From Phascolomyces articulosus (lineage: Eukaryota; Mucoromycota; Mucoromycetes; Mucorales; Lichtheimiaceae), in assembly GCA_025677815.1 (NCBI GenBank), contig JAIXMP010000012.1:1116001-1180000 (forward strand): a stretch of DNA of 64,000 nucleotides, written 5' to 3'. The notes beneath the pieces were generated by a model. The model was not told the origin of the DNA, did no database searches, and saw nothing but the letters and a program-made list of their open reading frames with translations. Within the stretch, counting starts at the first letter, position 1. Every line of letters starts with the position of its first letter. This document shows, one piece after another, positions 36,422 to 49,201 of the stretch. Made by a program: the position numbers and the translations under genes.

Positions 36422-38623
36422 ATAACTCCCCAAGAAAAAAGCACTATTTTGTATATCACATCACAACATAACGTAACATACACCCAAGTAAAAAAAAAAG
36501 ATTTAGTTTGTAATATTCCCCCACCCTTCCATCTCACCTTTTTTTTTGAAAAAAAGAAAAAGGTGAATCGTTCCAAAGTGTAGTTAAAAACAACAGCAAA
36601 ATCTGGGTCCATGCGAATGATTTTTGTACAACATTAATGTTAAATACATTTTACATAGCCTTTTTTATATATTTTATTTTATTTTTGGGAATGGAGAGGA
36701 TGAGTGAAGGAAAAAATACTAATAATAGTCTGTGAGTTGTGAGGATTTCTGCCATCGTCATCATCATCATCATCATCGTCTTTATTAAAAGAGGTTGTGG
36801 TATTAATATAATAATATAATCGCTGCCTCAAACGAAAAAAAGAAGGTTGGCCATAAAGCATTTCCATTTTCATGCTGACTTCCGGGTTGATTATTGGATG
36901 TGCGAACGATTTATTTTGATCATCTGATACAAGTTACACTAAAGAAGAGGCGCATTTGCATTTATAAGAAACCTGTAACGTGGATCCACAACTGCATGTA
37001 TTTGTTTTGACTATAAGTTTATCTAACAGTGAAACACTTCTTTAATAGTTACAATGCTTTTTCATTTACATCAGTCCCTTTATACACTTGATTTAGCTTT
37101 TTCGGCCCATCAATGAAATTACCTTCTCACAGCCACTACGCAACTAAAGGTCAAATATTGCAATATGCTAATCTTCTCAACAATTCTATGCAACTACCAT
37201 ATATCTTGAGACTGGGAAGAATAATTCATTTATACGCGAAGTATTAAAACACGGTTGCATTTCCTGTGAATAAATGTAGAAGCATTTAGGATAATAGTAA
37301 CTGTCGGTATTGCATTAAGTAAATATCATGAACTGTTCACCAAATATGTGGTGTCACAGGATCTAGATACCTGGAAGGATCCTCCAGAAGCCTTCTTCAG
37401 CTACTATTTCTGTTTCTGATATCTGTCTGTTCAAGATTTTTATATCCACAGTAGATGATGAGACTGAATTTATATATATGGTTATTACCGTTCAAACAAA
37501 GCAAAAGTTCCTTCCACCAATTGGTTGATTGTTTTCATTCTAACGTGTTTTTCCAGCTGCAATTTATTAGTTGTAAAGTAAATGACTGAGGGGCTGATAT
37601 CCCATATATACTTATCAAATAAATATAGAAATGGACACTCTCATATACGGTGTTAGGGAAGAATAAGGGAAAAAATACTTCATATTCATGGCTCAAGAAT
37701 ATACCTCTAGGATTACATTATTTTTTTCATCCATTTGTGGTCATCTTTGGTAAATATATCTAGGAATTCTCTATTTTAATATTTATCCAACTAATTTAAT
37801 AATTGAAAGTAATTCACATAGAATTACAATATATATCTGGTGGATTGACTTCGTTACAGTATATAGAACTTCATATTTACCTGATAAAAACTTATTGTCA
37901 TTACATTATCGATGTGATGGACTAGTTCAATTTATAATAAATATATCAATAACTAGATCTTTTGTTATTGAAAAGTATGCTGAAGAACACAGTATCTTGA
38001 ATTAGGGAGTAAAGAAAAAGCAGCTATTGTGCATTATGCATAATATTTTGTTGCTTGGCGTTTTTCTTTTTTCCATAAGTGCCTTTTTCATCATAATCCT
38101 TACCACCATTTAATTATATGTCATAAGGTACTATTACACTCTGAATTATTTATTTAGTGGGGTCAAGGTCGTTTTGATAGTTTTTTTAAAAGGTAAACAG
38201 AGTTGCATGATAAGGTTTATAACACTAGATATTATAATTGATTCATGTTGAAAAATCGAGTGTAATAGTAGCATAACTTGCATAATGCATAAAAAAATTG
38301 TAACTATGGTCTACATATCATGTGGATAAACACTATATTGTACTACGGTTGTAACAAAAATTAGATATAAGTGACCTAACAATAATAAATGATGTCCGAT
38401 TTAATAGGAATAAGGGGTAATAAGAGGAACGGAGAACATTTCTTTTTTGACATAACTATATTTGTTGCAGTTATGATAATACTATATTCTCGAGGAAATA
38501 AGCCATCAAAAGTTGGCGTAAAAGAAAATCGGTTTGTCTTCGAGTAATCCATTTTCTTTCCTTTCTTCTTTTTACCTTTCTTCTTTCTCTCTATCTTTTT
38601 CTCTTTGCCTTTACAGTCGCACC
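36422..38623. other. Gene-poor intergenic region
   Basis: These 2.2 kb hold no supported gene. A short ATC/CAT triplet run lies at about 36751-36780. An ATG-less open stretch of about 50 codons at roughly 37270-37420 has a coding-like composition but no family match (see rejected items). The end is pyrimidine-rich and forms the leader of the dioxygenase gene. Confidence 0.5.
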
Positions 38624-41600
38624 ATGGTATGTTGTATTTATATGATAGTATTTGATATCTTATCACCAATCCTAATTTTATATATCATCTTGTCACCCAT
38701 CGAACTAACAATATATTATTTACTATTTTCATTTGACATTATTATATCATATTTATAGCTCTCCCATCAGCAAATAATGTCAAGACGAGCTCCGGTGCCA
38801 ACAAACTCATCATCTTCATCATCATTCCAGCAGTCAGGTGACAAGAGCGACGCATTCCATCAAAAGATTACGTCGCAAATCAGTGCAATCCATTCTGAAT
38901 CTGGTGATGCTGGTCTTTTACATACTCTGCAAGCCCTTACAAACAATATACGCGAAGTGACCTCCAGTCAAAATGATGACACAAAGAAAAATTTAAAAAA
39001 CATTTTTCGTAAAGCATTAGGTGGGGGTGCTAATGATACAGCCACCAGTAATGAAGGTAATCCTTTTGAAAGCACACCCTCTAGTGCACCAGATGGAGCC
39101 AATTGGACTTTGGGTGCAATCATTAAGAATTTGGAAGCCATCACGGGTCTTACTGGGCCAAACACCAAAGCCATTAAAGAAATGTTGGGATTGCCCCTGC
39201 CACAACAGTACCGATTGATCCAAGGCATTGTTGAGCGGTATGGTTTTTTTTTCTGTTTCTTCTTTTATAGAGTTTTTAATGAAACACAGTAAAATTATAA
39301 ACATCATATTCCTTTTTTTTTTAGGCTTTTGAGTAAGCATGCGCCCGTCAATGATCGTCATAATACATTTGAAGCGGTGATGAAGATTTTGGGTACGATG
39401 GGTCCAGAGCAAGATGAATTGATCTATGCATTGTCTCAACCTCTTTTGCAAGAGTTCCATGTAAGTAAAATGGGCCATAATATGATTTAGATGATTTTGG
39501 CGATGTTTGGGGCGTTTCTCATGGATGGTTTTGCATTTTTAGGGGTTAGACTATTGATGGGTACACAAAAGAAGATTTGGGCAGATACTTTTGTTTATGG
39601 GACCTCATTTGTTGACTTATTAATTGCATCTTTGTTTATTTTACAGACAGATATTCAAAAACCATACATCAATTATGTTGGAAACAACTTTCGAACAGCG
39701 GATGGAAGTTATAACAGTTTGTTATTTCCTGATGTTGTAAGTGTCATCCATTCTACATATATTAATTTTTTCTTTCATTATACATTCCTCAACGAAAAAG
39801 ACGCGTTTTTCTAATTATTATTGTTATTGTTATGATTGATCGTCATATTTGGCTTTGGTGTTTGTGGGAATGGGCTTGCTGTTTTGTTTGGATTAAATGA
39901 TTGACAAATCCAAATAGGGAAAAGCTGGTACCAATTACGTTCGTACAGTGACAACCAGAACGCCTATGAATAACAATTTGCCTGACCCATCCGAAGTCTT
40001 TCATCGTTTATTGAAAAGATCCGAATTTACGCCCCATAAAGGTGGCATTAACATGTTGTTATTTTATTTTGCCATCCTTATTGTAAGTATATCAACTTAT
40101 ACATATATGTACCAGAAAAACGAACTGTTATCACAGTTTTCACTTATTCATATATTTAGATTCACGATTTATTTTATTCCAGTCCAAAGGATCCAAAGAA
40201 GAACCTTACAACAAGTTATGCAGATCAGTAAGTGAATATTTTTCACTTATTATTTTAGTAGAGAGAAAATGTATACGAGACTGAGATTAACTTTGGTTTT
40301 TTTTTTTCTTCAAAAAAAAAGATCCTTTCTTTATGGCTTTAATCGTACAGACCAAGAATCTGTCCGACAAATGAAAGGTGGATTATTGAAACCCGATCAA
40401 TGGTTTGATAAACGTTTAATTATTCAACCACCAGGTAAGGTTATCATATTTTAAGGAGAGGGAAAGGAATTAGATTCGTTGGTTTCATATATGACAACCT
40501 ATATGTCCAAATTCTCACACACTCATGCCAACATAACTATATAGGTGTTGCTGCAATGGTTGTTTTATTCTCACGAAATCACAATTACATCGCCGAACAG
40601 TTACTAGAAAAGAACGAAGGGGGTCGATTTTCATATGGACCAGGCAAGACATTGGCGAATGAGAAGGAACAAGATGAAGAGTTATTCCAAACAGCTCGAT
40701 TGATCAATAATGCTTGGTAATATAGGAATCTCTTTATTAAAATGGTCACAGAGAGTCTTTCAAATTAACATGTAAATTTTATGCAGTCATTTCAAGATAA
40801 TTGAACAAGAATATGCTCGTGCCATTCTTGGAGTAAGGCAAGATGCTTATTTCACACTTGATGTATTGGGTCAACCACCACCGCCTTTATACGGAAATGC
40901 TGTTTCCATTGAGTTTAACGCCACTTACCGATGGCATCAAGCTCTTGGTGAAGAAGATACAGTTTGGACCGATCAAGTAATCAAAACTCTGGAAAAACCA
41001 ATGCGTGATGCTTATGCATCATCTCGAAAAGAATCCAACAAACCAGCTAACAGTAATGGAGAACAAGGCACAGATCAAAGTATATTTGAATCCCTTCTTC
41101 CAGCCTTCAATGATCAATTCGTTCATGCATCTGCTCAAGAATTGACTTTGGGTTTACCTATCGCTGGACTCCATCGTGAATCCAAATCAGGTCAGTTCTC
41201 TGATTTCGATCTTGCCAAATGCTTACGCAAAGGATACAATCAAATCGCAGGTGAAGTTGGAAATGGACTTAAAGTCCCAGCAAGCATGGAACATATCGAG
41301 ATCCAGGGTATTTTGCAATGTCGACAACTCAGATGCTGTTCATTCAACGATTTCCGACGTTATTTCAATTTGACCCCTCTGGAAACATTTGAGGATTTTA
41401 GTGAGATTCCTGAGGTGCAAAAGGCATTGGAAGAGTTGTATGGCACACCAGATCAAGTTGAACTATATGCTGGTGCAATGGTGGAGCGTTGTAAAGTTAC
41501 AGGCCTTCGATTACCATACACAATTGGCCGTGCTATTTTAGCAGATGCTATCAACTTAATTCGTAATGGTAGGTATTATTAATAGTATAATTTGATACTA

Positions 41601-41922
41601 CAATAGATGATGTTTCAAACTAACAAAGGGAATTTGTTGGTTAAATGGATCCGGTTTATTAGATCGAATTATTGCACAGGAACTTATCCCTTCCAATATG
41701 ACCAACTGGGGTTATGAGTATTCAATGGGTAAAGAAATGGGTCGAATTCTACCTCGAATGATTACGACATTATTGCCACATTCAAACGCAAATGGTCATC
41801 CAGCATTTTCGGAACAAGAATTGGCAACTTTTTTCCTTGTGCCAGGACACTCACCTGCCCCTCCACCTGCTCCATATAATGGCAAAAAGTCCAATAATGG
41901 AAAATCCAAGGCTGAAAAATAA
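38624..41922 (+). CDS. Ppo/linoleate diol synthase-type haem fatty-acid dioxygenase, no P450 domain
   Basis: Ten exons: 38624-38626 (ATG only), 38759-39237, 39325-39460, 39647-39736, 39918-40082, 40160-40227, 40322-40434, 40545-40716, 40787-41568 and 41663-41922, giving 755 residues in phase. The animal-peroxidase-like dioxygenase domain is clear: distal haem motif IHDLF (His293), the catalytic Tyr/proximal His motif YRWH (Tyr456, His459), and PYTIGRAILADAINLIRN-DR followed by LxTNWGY-like SNMTNWGYEY. Family enzymes oxygenate linoleic or oleic acid to hydroperoxides that become oxylipin (psi factor) signals. Aspergillus PpoA carries a C-terminal P450 hydroperoxide isomerase of about 400 residues; here the chain stops soon after the dioxygenase with a Pro/Lys/Asn tail. 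If translation instead started at ATG 38777, six residues would be lost. Confidence 0.88.
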
Positions 41923-42119
41923 GCTTCTTGGTTCATTAACCTTGCAAAAAAAAAAAAAAATTACCATGCAAAAAATATTTTTTATAGTATTTATTATATA
42001 ATGAACAAAATAAGGATGTGAAAATAAATAAATAAAAATGATGCTAGTATTATTATATTATATTAAATATTTGTTATATACAATGTATAAAGCTATAAAT
42101 ACAAAGGGTACTTTTTTCT

Positions 42120-44117
42120 TTAAAATACAGGTGGTTCACCATAACACCAAAGTCGTCTCATGTTATAAATATGGGGTTCTTCATTGTGAGATAATGTGAT
42201 ATTTCTAGCTTCCAACTCTATATATTCTTGTACACGTCCATTTGCATCTTCTGTAGTTATTACTGGTGGCCTTGTTTGAAACGATTGTTCATGGTTCGAA
42301 GATCTCCGCATATGTGCTTCTGGAGGTTCAGTTGGCATACGTACAGCCTGTAGACAAAGTGGACATGATGAGCTCTTTTTTGTAAGCCAGGTATCTAGAG
42401 TAGAAATAATATAAGTATAAAGAGTCAAAAACATGTAAACTTGAAATTTGAAATATTTGGGAGAGAAAGAACCTCTTCCTACATATAACGATTTTTTTCT
42501 TACCAATACAATCGCGATGATATTCATGATGACATGGAAGTATCCGTAAAACATCACCGCATGTAAAGGAGTCTAGGCAGATCACACAAGAAACCTGTTC
42601 TTGTAAATGATGTTGCTGTTGACTCACCACTGTTGATATGGAAAATGATCTCCTAGTTATTTGTGAATCATTTTCATCGTTCAAAGTAGGCTCACGTTGT
42701 AACTCATGTTCTGATAATTGCTCATTATTATTTTCCATATCATGATGTTGTTGATGTGGTATCTCTAGTGTCGCATCGTCTGTTGATGGATGATGCTGTT
42801 TTTCACCATAGATCCGTGTTGGTAATGCATTTACAGCTTCAGCCGTCAAATGTCGTTTTCGTCCTCGACTATTTACTGCACCAGATCCAATTACACCATG
42901 CCATATTCCATCATGGTCGTTCAGAGTATCTTGAAGACTATCATTATCGTCATGACTATGTTGGCGCTGTTGTCTACCAATACGCCAAAGGTGGCATTGC
43001 ATAGCAACTAAATAGGATTTGATATTAGCTATAAATACAATTGCGACGAGGACCTTCCCCGCTTGTCTAGTACATATATATTATAGTTCTTAATACAAGT
43101 TTCATCGTCTTCCACCTATTTTCCCGTACCAATTATAGCAAGACTTGTCACAATCACAACACCAATAATAATAAGAGCAAATTGCCAAGGATCAAGGCGA
43201 GGTTTTTGTGCTGGATACAAGGTCACACGTGTTAAAGTATTGGATTCATTTTCTTGTACTTTACTATTGGCATCGACTTGTGTTCTTGTGTCTTCCACGA
43301 GCTGAGATAAATTTTTCAGTCGGTTATACATTTCTAATCCAATAGAGAGATCAACATAATACGCAGGAATCGAAATGGTATTGGGTTGAATACACTATTT
43401 TATCCAGTGTGTGTAGTTTTTCTTTTTTTAGTATACGAAACCCAACAACAACTTTGAATTAAAAAAATGTAAATACTTTACCATGCCACGTTCCATATCT
43501 GGATCATCATCAAAAGATATATTATTATAAATAATGGCAGCACTTGCACCGTCTAATTGTGCATTTAATAATTTTTGGCTAAAGAAGCAACCACCGCGTT
43601 GTATTAATGCTATCTTGGATACATTCGGGAAAAGCGTTGTCAATAGTGGGCTTGGTAAAGCATTTGGATCATGCGCTTCGCATGATTTGCCGCGATCATA
43701 AAGAATGCCTTGTAAACCTTCAGCGGGCGGAGCTGGTACATTGTCTGCTACGACTAGTTGTTTACTATATTGCCATTGGCCATAAACGTACTGTACATGA
43801 ATACCTGATACAATCGTATCATTCTTTTTGTTCGATGGTAACATTACAACATCTGGTAATAATACAAACAAACAAACAATTAGTAAACAAATACATTACT
43901 TCCAAACGCATATATAAACAAACAATATTTATTGAAAAAAAGTCTTTCTTAACATAATCGATAAACACCACACGAATAGCTACTGACCTTGTTGAATACT
44001 AGGGGATTTTCCTTTAAACCATTGAGATGCATTCGGTAACGTAATAGCACCCACTATTAACCAAAGTATCATAATTATTGCCAGTGCGTACATGATTGTA
44101 GGCACCAGACGTGACAT
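42120..44117 (-). CDS. PA-TM-RING E3 ubiquitin ligase (copy 1)
   Basis: Five exons (44117-43988, 43852-43482, 43394-43130, 43007-42504, 42394-42120) give 514 residues. A signal-anchor-like start (MYALAIIMILWLIVGAI) leads into a protease-associated domain with NVSKIALIQRGGCFFSQKLL and GASAAIIYNN. A transmembrane helix (FALIIIGVVIVTSLAIIG) follows. A cytosolic RING-H2 comes next: CVICLDSF, CHHEYHRDCI and CPLC. This is the RNF13/GRAIL/RMR class, which sits in endosomal or vacuolar membranes with the PA domain in the lumen and ubiquitinates or sorts membrane cargo. The acceptor at 43008 was preferred over two other in-frame ones because it leaves a normal-length membrane helix. It lies just downstream of a second, diverged gene of the same class on the same strand. 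Confidence 0.87.
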
Positions 44118-44526
44118 ACTGATGATAAAGGTAAAGTTTGTTTGGTAGAAAAAAAAAAGGATAGCAAACAAATTTAAAGATTCAACCCATAATAATCACA
44201 GCGGATTAGTTTTACACAAGAAAAAAATGACCTCGGAACAATAATGAAGACATTAATTCGTGTTTTATTATTTTCGGTATGGTCAAATATAGAAAAATGA
44301 GAAAAATATTATATAAGACCCAAAGAAAAAAAATAAATAAATAGGGGACAAATTGGAGAGGGGATATACATAAAGATTTACAGAAGAGTTATACAACCAA
44401 ATCAAATGGTTGAGAAAGATGTAGTAAAATATATAAAAGAAATTAATAAAGTATACTATAGTACAACATATAAGAGAAAAAAAATTATTAATTCATTTAA
44501 AAAAGGTTATTACTAATGCATAGCTA
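44118..44526. other. Spacer between tandem PA-TM-RING genes
   Basis: This 409-base AT-rich spacer holds the 3' UTR of the upstream copy and the promoter of the downstream copy. No gene is seen. Confidence 0.5.
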
Positions 44527-46615
44527 CTATTGTGGTAGTTGTGACGGGGTGCTAACGACATTGGATGATGTATTCACAGTTGTTGAGGGTGATTGAGTAG
44601 TAGACATAAGAACACTAGTGGTAGCATTATTATCAGTAATGGTATTAGGTGAAGGAGGTCGATATTGCGGTGGAGGCGATGCTGGTGCCGTGGAGGATGA
44701 TGGTGACGATGGGGCAACCTCACGTGTAGATGGTGAATGTGATGATGAGCTGTCAGCAGCAGTAGTAGTAGTATTATTATTATTATTAGTGCTAGTAACG
44801 GCTGCTGTTGTTTCTGGTGATCCTGCCTCGTGGGTTTCACTTGCTCTAGGATCACCAAGATCTACACTTCCTCGCGGTTGACCCTGCTGTCGCTCTTCGT
44901 TCGTAGCATCCTGTTGTTCCTCACGTGGATCACAATCATATTTACATATTGGACATAAACATGATTTTTTAGTCAACCAAACATCTACGTAATGAGAAAA
45001 TGAAAAAATTAGCATTGTTTTTGTCCTGGATCAAAAAAAAAAAAAGAAACTTTCCATTGAATTGGATTATATAATAAATTTACCAATACAAGCGACACAG
45101 AAGCCATGACCACAAGGTAAAACGCGTACTAGATCATCTTGCTCAAGCTCTTCTAAACAAATAGCACATACGGAATTTTTTGTTTGTATTTCGCCAACAA
45201 CTAGAGATTGTACAGGGCACATATCATTCAACTTATTCAATGACATTTTACGTCGTCGTTCTCCTGTTGCTCCTTGTCCTGTTGGTTGTAAATAAATTCC
45301 ATTTTCTGCATCGCCTAATGAACGTGATGGATAGGGATCAGCTTCGCGAGGATTTCTACACCATCTTAATAAAACAACACCTATAACTTGATCTCGGTGA
45401 GTATACATGGTGTGAATACATATAATAATATGTTTACAAATAATGAAAATAAAATAAAAATTCGGGGTTCTTTTTACCTAAGATGAGGGCTGCTCCTGCT
45501 GCAATCAAGTAAGCAAGATATCCACGTTCACCTGTAAAAACAGTCCACATATCACTTCGTCCATCATCATTATTCCCATTCCCACCATTGCCATTGTTTG
45601 GTTCATTCTCTGTTGTCGTAAATGTTGTTTCAGCGAAAAAGAATGTCAACTGAACATAATATTGCTGCATCGAACTACTTGGTGTTGTTGTATAGTTATG
45701 GATCATATCTTGCAGAACACGGCCATAATGATTTGGTCCAAAATAAACTGCCATAAAGGTGCTATCCGAAGCACCTGATTCATTGCTGCCATTATTATCA
45801 ACAATATCATTATCTGCCATATAACGAATATCTCGTCCTTGGGGTTGTAATGCACCATTATCTGGCCAAGTCGGATAAGATCCATTATCTGTTTTCAGTT
45901 GTACAAGTTCGGTGGATGAACCAGGTCCATAGGTCATGTTATCATACACTAACGCCGCTCCAATGTTGAGATTATAAACTTCCGATAGAGCTTGGGTATG
46001 ATTGATCTTGTCAGACCAATAATTACACCTTCCACCTCGTCCAATAAGTGCAATAGAAGGTTGAGACATCATCGATGGACTTGTGGCTGTGTTTCCATTT
46101 AATGCTTGAATATCTTCAATCGTTGTTTGTGGGCATCCATCCCCAAAATCTAACAATAAACGCTTTGTTGTTTTGGGCAAAGTAGTATAAGTATGCATAT
46201 ATATATCTACTTTATTTTTTTCACCGCAGCAAAATATCCATATAGGAAGTAAAGGAAATATGCATATACTATAAACATACGTCATTATGGCCATATAAAT
46301 CATTATGAGGGTTCACAGTTTGAAAATCTTGACTGTATAACTTGAAAGATGTTTCTGGAAGATATTTTTGAGAATGATTTGATCTTGCAATATCGTATTC
46401 AACAACTACTTGCCTTTTTGATTTATAATACAATATGTGAGTTATTTTTTTGATACAATGTTTTTTATATCATTAACTCAAATAATTATAAAACTACCAA
46501 CAAACCAAATAAAAGGATTATTCTCACTCGCTTGACTATTGACAACAGGTACAATGACAACCACTACCATTAGTAAGTGAAGTAATAGCAGCAGGAGGGT
46601 GAAAGAAACCCGCAT
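44527..46615 (-). CDS. PA-TM-RING E3 ubiquitin ligase (copy 2)
   Basis: Five exons (46615-46506, 46413-46281, 46162-45478, 45380-45084, 44984-44527) give 560 residues. The N-terminus is a textbook signal peptide (MRVSFTLLLLLLHLLMVVVV). The PA domain shows DFGDGCP, SIALIGRGGRC and NIGAALVYDN. A transmembrane helix (LAYLIAAGAALILG) precedes a RING-H2 with CAICLEEL, CGHGFCVACI and CPIC. The tail is Ser/Thr/Pro/Asn-rich. The first exon is outside any long frame and was found from the signal peptide plus phase-compatible splice sites (donor GTTTGT is weak, so the 46413/46506 junction is less certain). The position-matched intron inside both RINGs (ACI-GT in copy 2, DCI-GT in copy 1) supports common descent of the tandem pair. 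Confidence 0.85.
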
Positions 46616-46927
46616 GTGCAAACGCTGATTCATTGAGCCATTCAAGACTAAATGAGTCTTCGTTTTTATTTTTGTAATTTGAAAAAAAAAAAGAAGTGAG
46701 GAAAAAAAGAACTAGTATGGCCAAATAAGAAAAATAGAGAGAGAAAGAGAAAAAATTGAGAGAAAAGATATGGAATATATAATAAAAATACGTAATAATT
46801 ATGGCTCAAAACAGTAATAGAAACTTGAGAATAACACAGGTTTGTCACCAAATCACTATTATCGCATTTTTTGTGTTATATAAAAAAAACAAAAGGAGTA
46901 TAATGTGTATTGTATATATGTGTATAT

Positions 46928-46970
<43 letters not shown>

Positions 46971-47079
46971 GTGTGCGTGAATGATGTGTGTCCTGTGCCC
47001 TATATGTGATACCCTCCCATTATTTACCCGGATCATTGTTACGGCACAATAGTAACGAAGGTATACAGAGTTTTATGGC
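46616..47079. other. Spacer upstream of PA-TM-RING copy 2 with TA microsatellite
   Basis: The spacer lies between the start of the PA-TM-RING gene and the stop of the FAD oxidoreductase, both on the minus strand. It should contain the promoter of the former. A long TA repeat is annotated separately. Confidence 0.5.
46930..46969. repeat. TA dinucleotide microsatellite
   Basis: About 20 uninterrupted AT units, flanked by TGTATATGTG on the left and CGTGTGCGTG on the right. Confidence 0.95.
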
Positions 47080-48632
47080 TCAGCACCTATTTGTGGGATC
47101 CAACGCTTCTACGGCTTCTCTATCCACACAGGAAATTCTGTCGTTGACAATCAATTCGGAAATCATAAGGCCCGTGGCCGGTGCTTGTAAAATACCCCAA
47201 CAGGAATGGCCAGCGGCTATTATAAGTTGTTTATATTTTGGATGAGGTCCTACAAAGGGAGTTCCATCTTCAGATACTGGTAAATAACACGCTTGTTGTG
47301 CAATTAATTTATCGCCACCATACAACTCAGGAGCCAATGTGTCCCTGAGACGTTCTAATTCTCGAATGGCTTGTGAATCAACTTGAATTTGATCTGCGGA
47401 AGAAGGTAATTTCGTATTATCTGTTGCTCCACACATATAAACAGTTCCATCCTATATTAGACATTAATAGAATTAATAGAAAACGTCGAAAAAACAAAAA
47501 AGTGAACAAAGGTTATACAACATGTCATTTGTTTTCTCTTGGCATTATTATATATAATATTTCACTGCTACCGATTAAATTATAGCGCTATATAGAATAC
47601 TTACAGGTCTTGGATAAACCTATTGCAAAGATTACGATTAGATACCATATTTAGTTTCATTATATAAAATTAAAAGATATGATGCACTTTCTGTAAATTA
47701 TTATCATTCCATCTCTCCTTTGATAAAAATAATAAAGATAACAAAATCATTTTATGCAATTTACCTCCGGATGATGTGTCCGCGTGCCATCCAAAATAGT
47801 TGTAAATAACATTTGTGCAGGCACCGGATTTTGGGGTTTAAATACAATAGAGTGAGCTCGTTGACCATCAATGGGCAAATGTAGAGTAGGTAGTTGACCA
47901 CTCCAAGCACCCATACAAACTACTACACTATCGCCATTGATAATTTCACCATTATCAAGTTGAACACCATGAATTTGATCATCATCGATAATAACGTGCG
48001 AGACGCCAAAACCAGTTCGTAACGTGACATTTCCTGTTTGCTTGGCAGTTTCGAATAATGTTTCGGTAAATAACCGTGGGTGAACTTGTGCTGTATCAGT
48101 CATATTGCCTAACTTTTCCATATGACGTATTCCAGAAGCATCAATCCACGCCATCACATCCATATCTTGTTTTGTTTTTGGTTTTGATTTTCCACCTTGA
48201 TAAAGTACAGAATAAGTATCGACTTTTCTATATCCATATTTATTTTCACCATCAAGTTCAGTTGCTAGCTCTCCATGTAATTTGAACGATTTACGTGAAA
48301 GATCCCCAATAGCTGTGTCATCGCTCCTATTATATTTATAGCCCATATTTCCATTGTGTTAATGAAAGAAATAAAGAAACACCTCCCCTCTTTTGAAAAT
48401 GCCCATTCCATACACACACGCAACACTTAATTACAAACGAATGACAATTATTACTAATGGGGAGGAATTACCAATTGTACGCCAAGAAACCACCTGCTTT
48501 GCCGCTAGCATTGCAAGCAACACCAGTTTTTTCGATGACTGTAACGCGAATGCCAATATTACGAGATAAATAATAAGTTGCACATGCTCCAACTACGCCA
48601 CCGCCTATGACTATAATATGTTTGCTGCTCAT
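47080..48632 (-). CDS. FAD-dependent oxidoreductase of the DAO family (possibly Tda3-like)
   Basis: Four exons (48632-48472, 48326-47765, 47619-47605, 47451-47080) give 369 residues. The N-terminus carries the Rossmann dinucleotide-binding motif IIVIGGGVVGACATYYLSR, then VIEKTGVACNASGKAGGFLA, which is characteristic of the D-amino-acid-oxidase-like fold and close to the fungal Tda3 type. Other family landmarks are VVVCMGAWSG and, near the C-terminus, PVSEDGTPFVGP and AAGHSCWGILQAPATG. The third exon is only 15 nt and encodes VYPRP, a conserved turn, so it is real. The substrate is unknown. Yeast Tda3 has been tied to endosome-to-Golgi traffic; assignment to that subgroup is inference. No signal peptide is present. 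Confidence 0.85.
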
Positions 48633-49201
48633 TGTTGTCTGAAACTATATTCACGAGAAAAGTGTATGTGGGCTAAATTAGAAAGTTTATGCATAAATAT
48701 CCATAGCAGCCGCAGTTTCTGACCTAGTATAAACCCCAGGAATTGGGTGCGATTATGTGTGTGTCTCATGTTAAAGTGCGGGATTATATTTTAGGGCCAC
48801 GTTAGAGTTCTTGAGTGTACAAATTCTGCTGTTATCCTCATCCAAATAGTGTGTCCCTATGCATCCTCAATTGAAAATTGAAGCTGGAAATAAAGGCAAA
48901 AGAACGATTTAGGCAAATGGTGCAATGTAAACGTGTGGGGATTCGATATAGTATGAAATAAAAAATATCAATAATAAAATCAATCAAAAAGGATTCTGGA
49001 TAAGTGTCGCGACTTATTTATAAAATTGTATGAAAAGTGATGGCTGCGGCACACATACAACAGAAAAAAAAGTGTGCGGTTCTTCGAAAATTTCTATTCG
49101 TGGATTCACAGTGGAAATTGACAATTCATGGAAAGGGGAACAACAAAGTGATTTATGTTGTTTTCACTGTAAGGACGTAAATGTATGAAGGGAAACCAAG
49201 A
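48633..49201. other. Intergenic region upstream of FAD oxidoreductase
   Basis: About 570 bases, AT-rich, with the promoter of the minus-strand oxidoreductase. No gene seen. Confidence 0.5.

Noticed and set aside
37270..37425. ATG-less open stretch of about 50 codons with protein-like composition
   Set aside because: No start codon, no convincing splice sites on either side and no recognisable family; it may be a relic but cannot be supported.
44574..44881. Long frames on both strands over the PA-TM-RING tail
   Set aside because: They are shadows of a low-complexity Ser/Thr/Asn coding tail (triplet repeats read in other frames).
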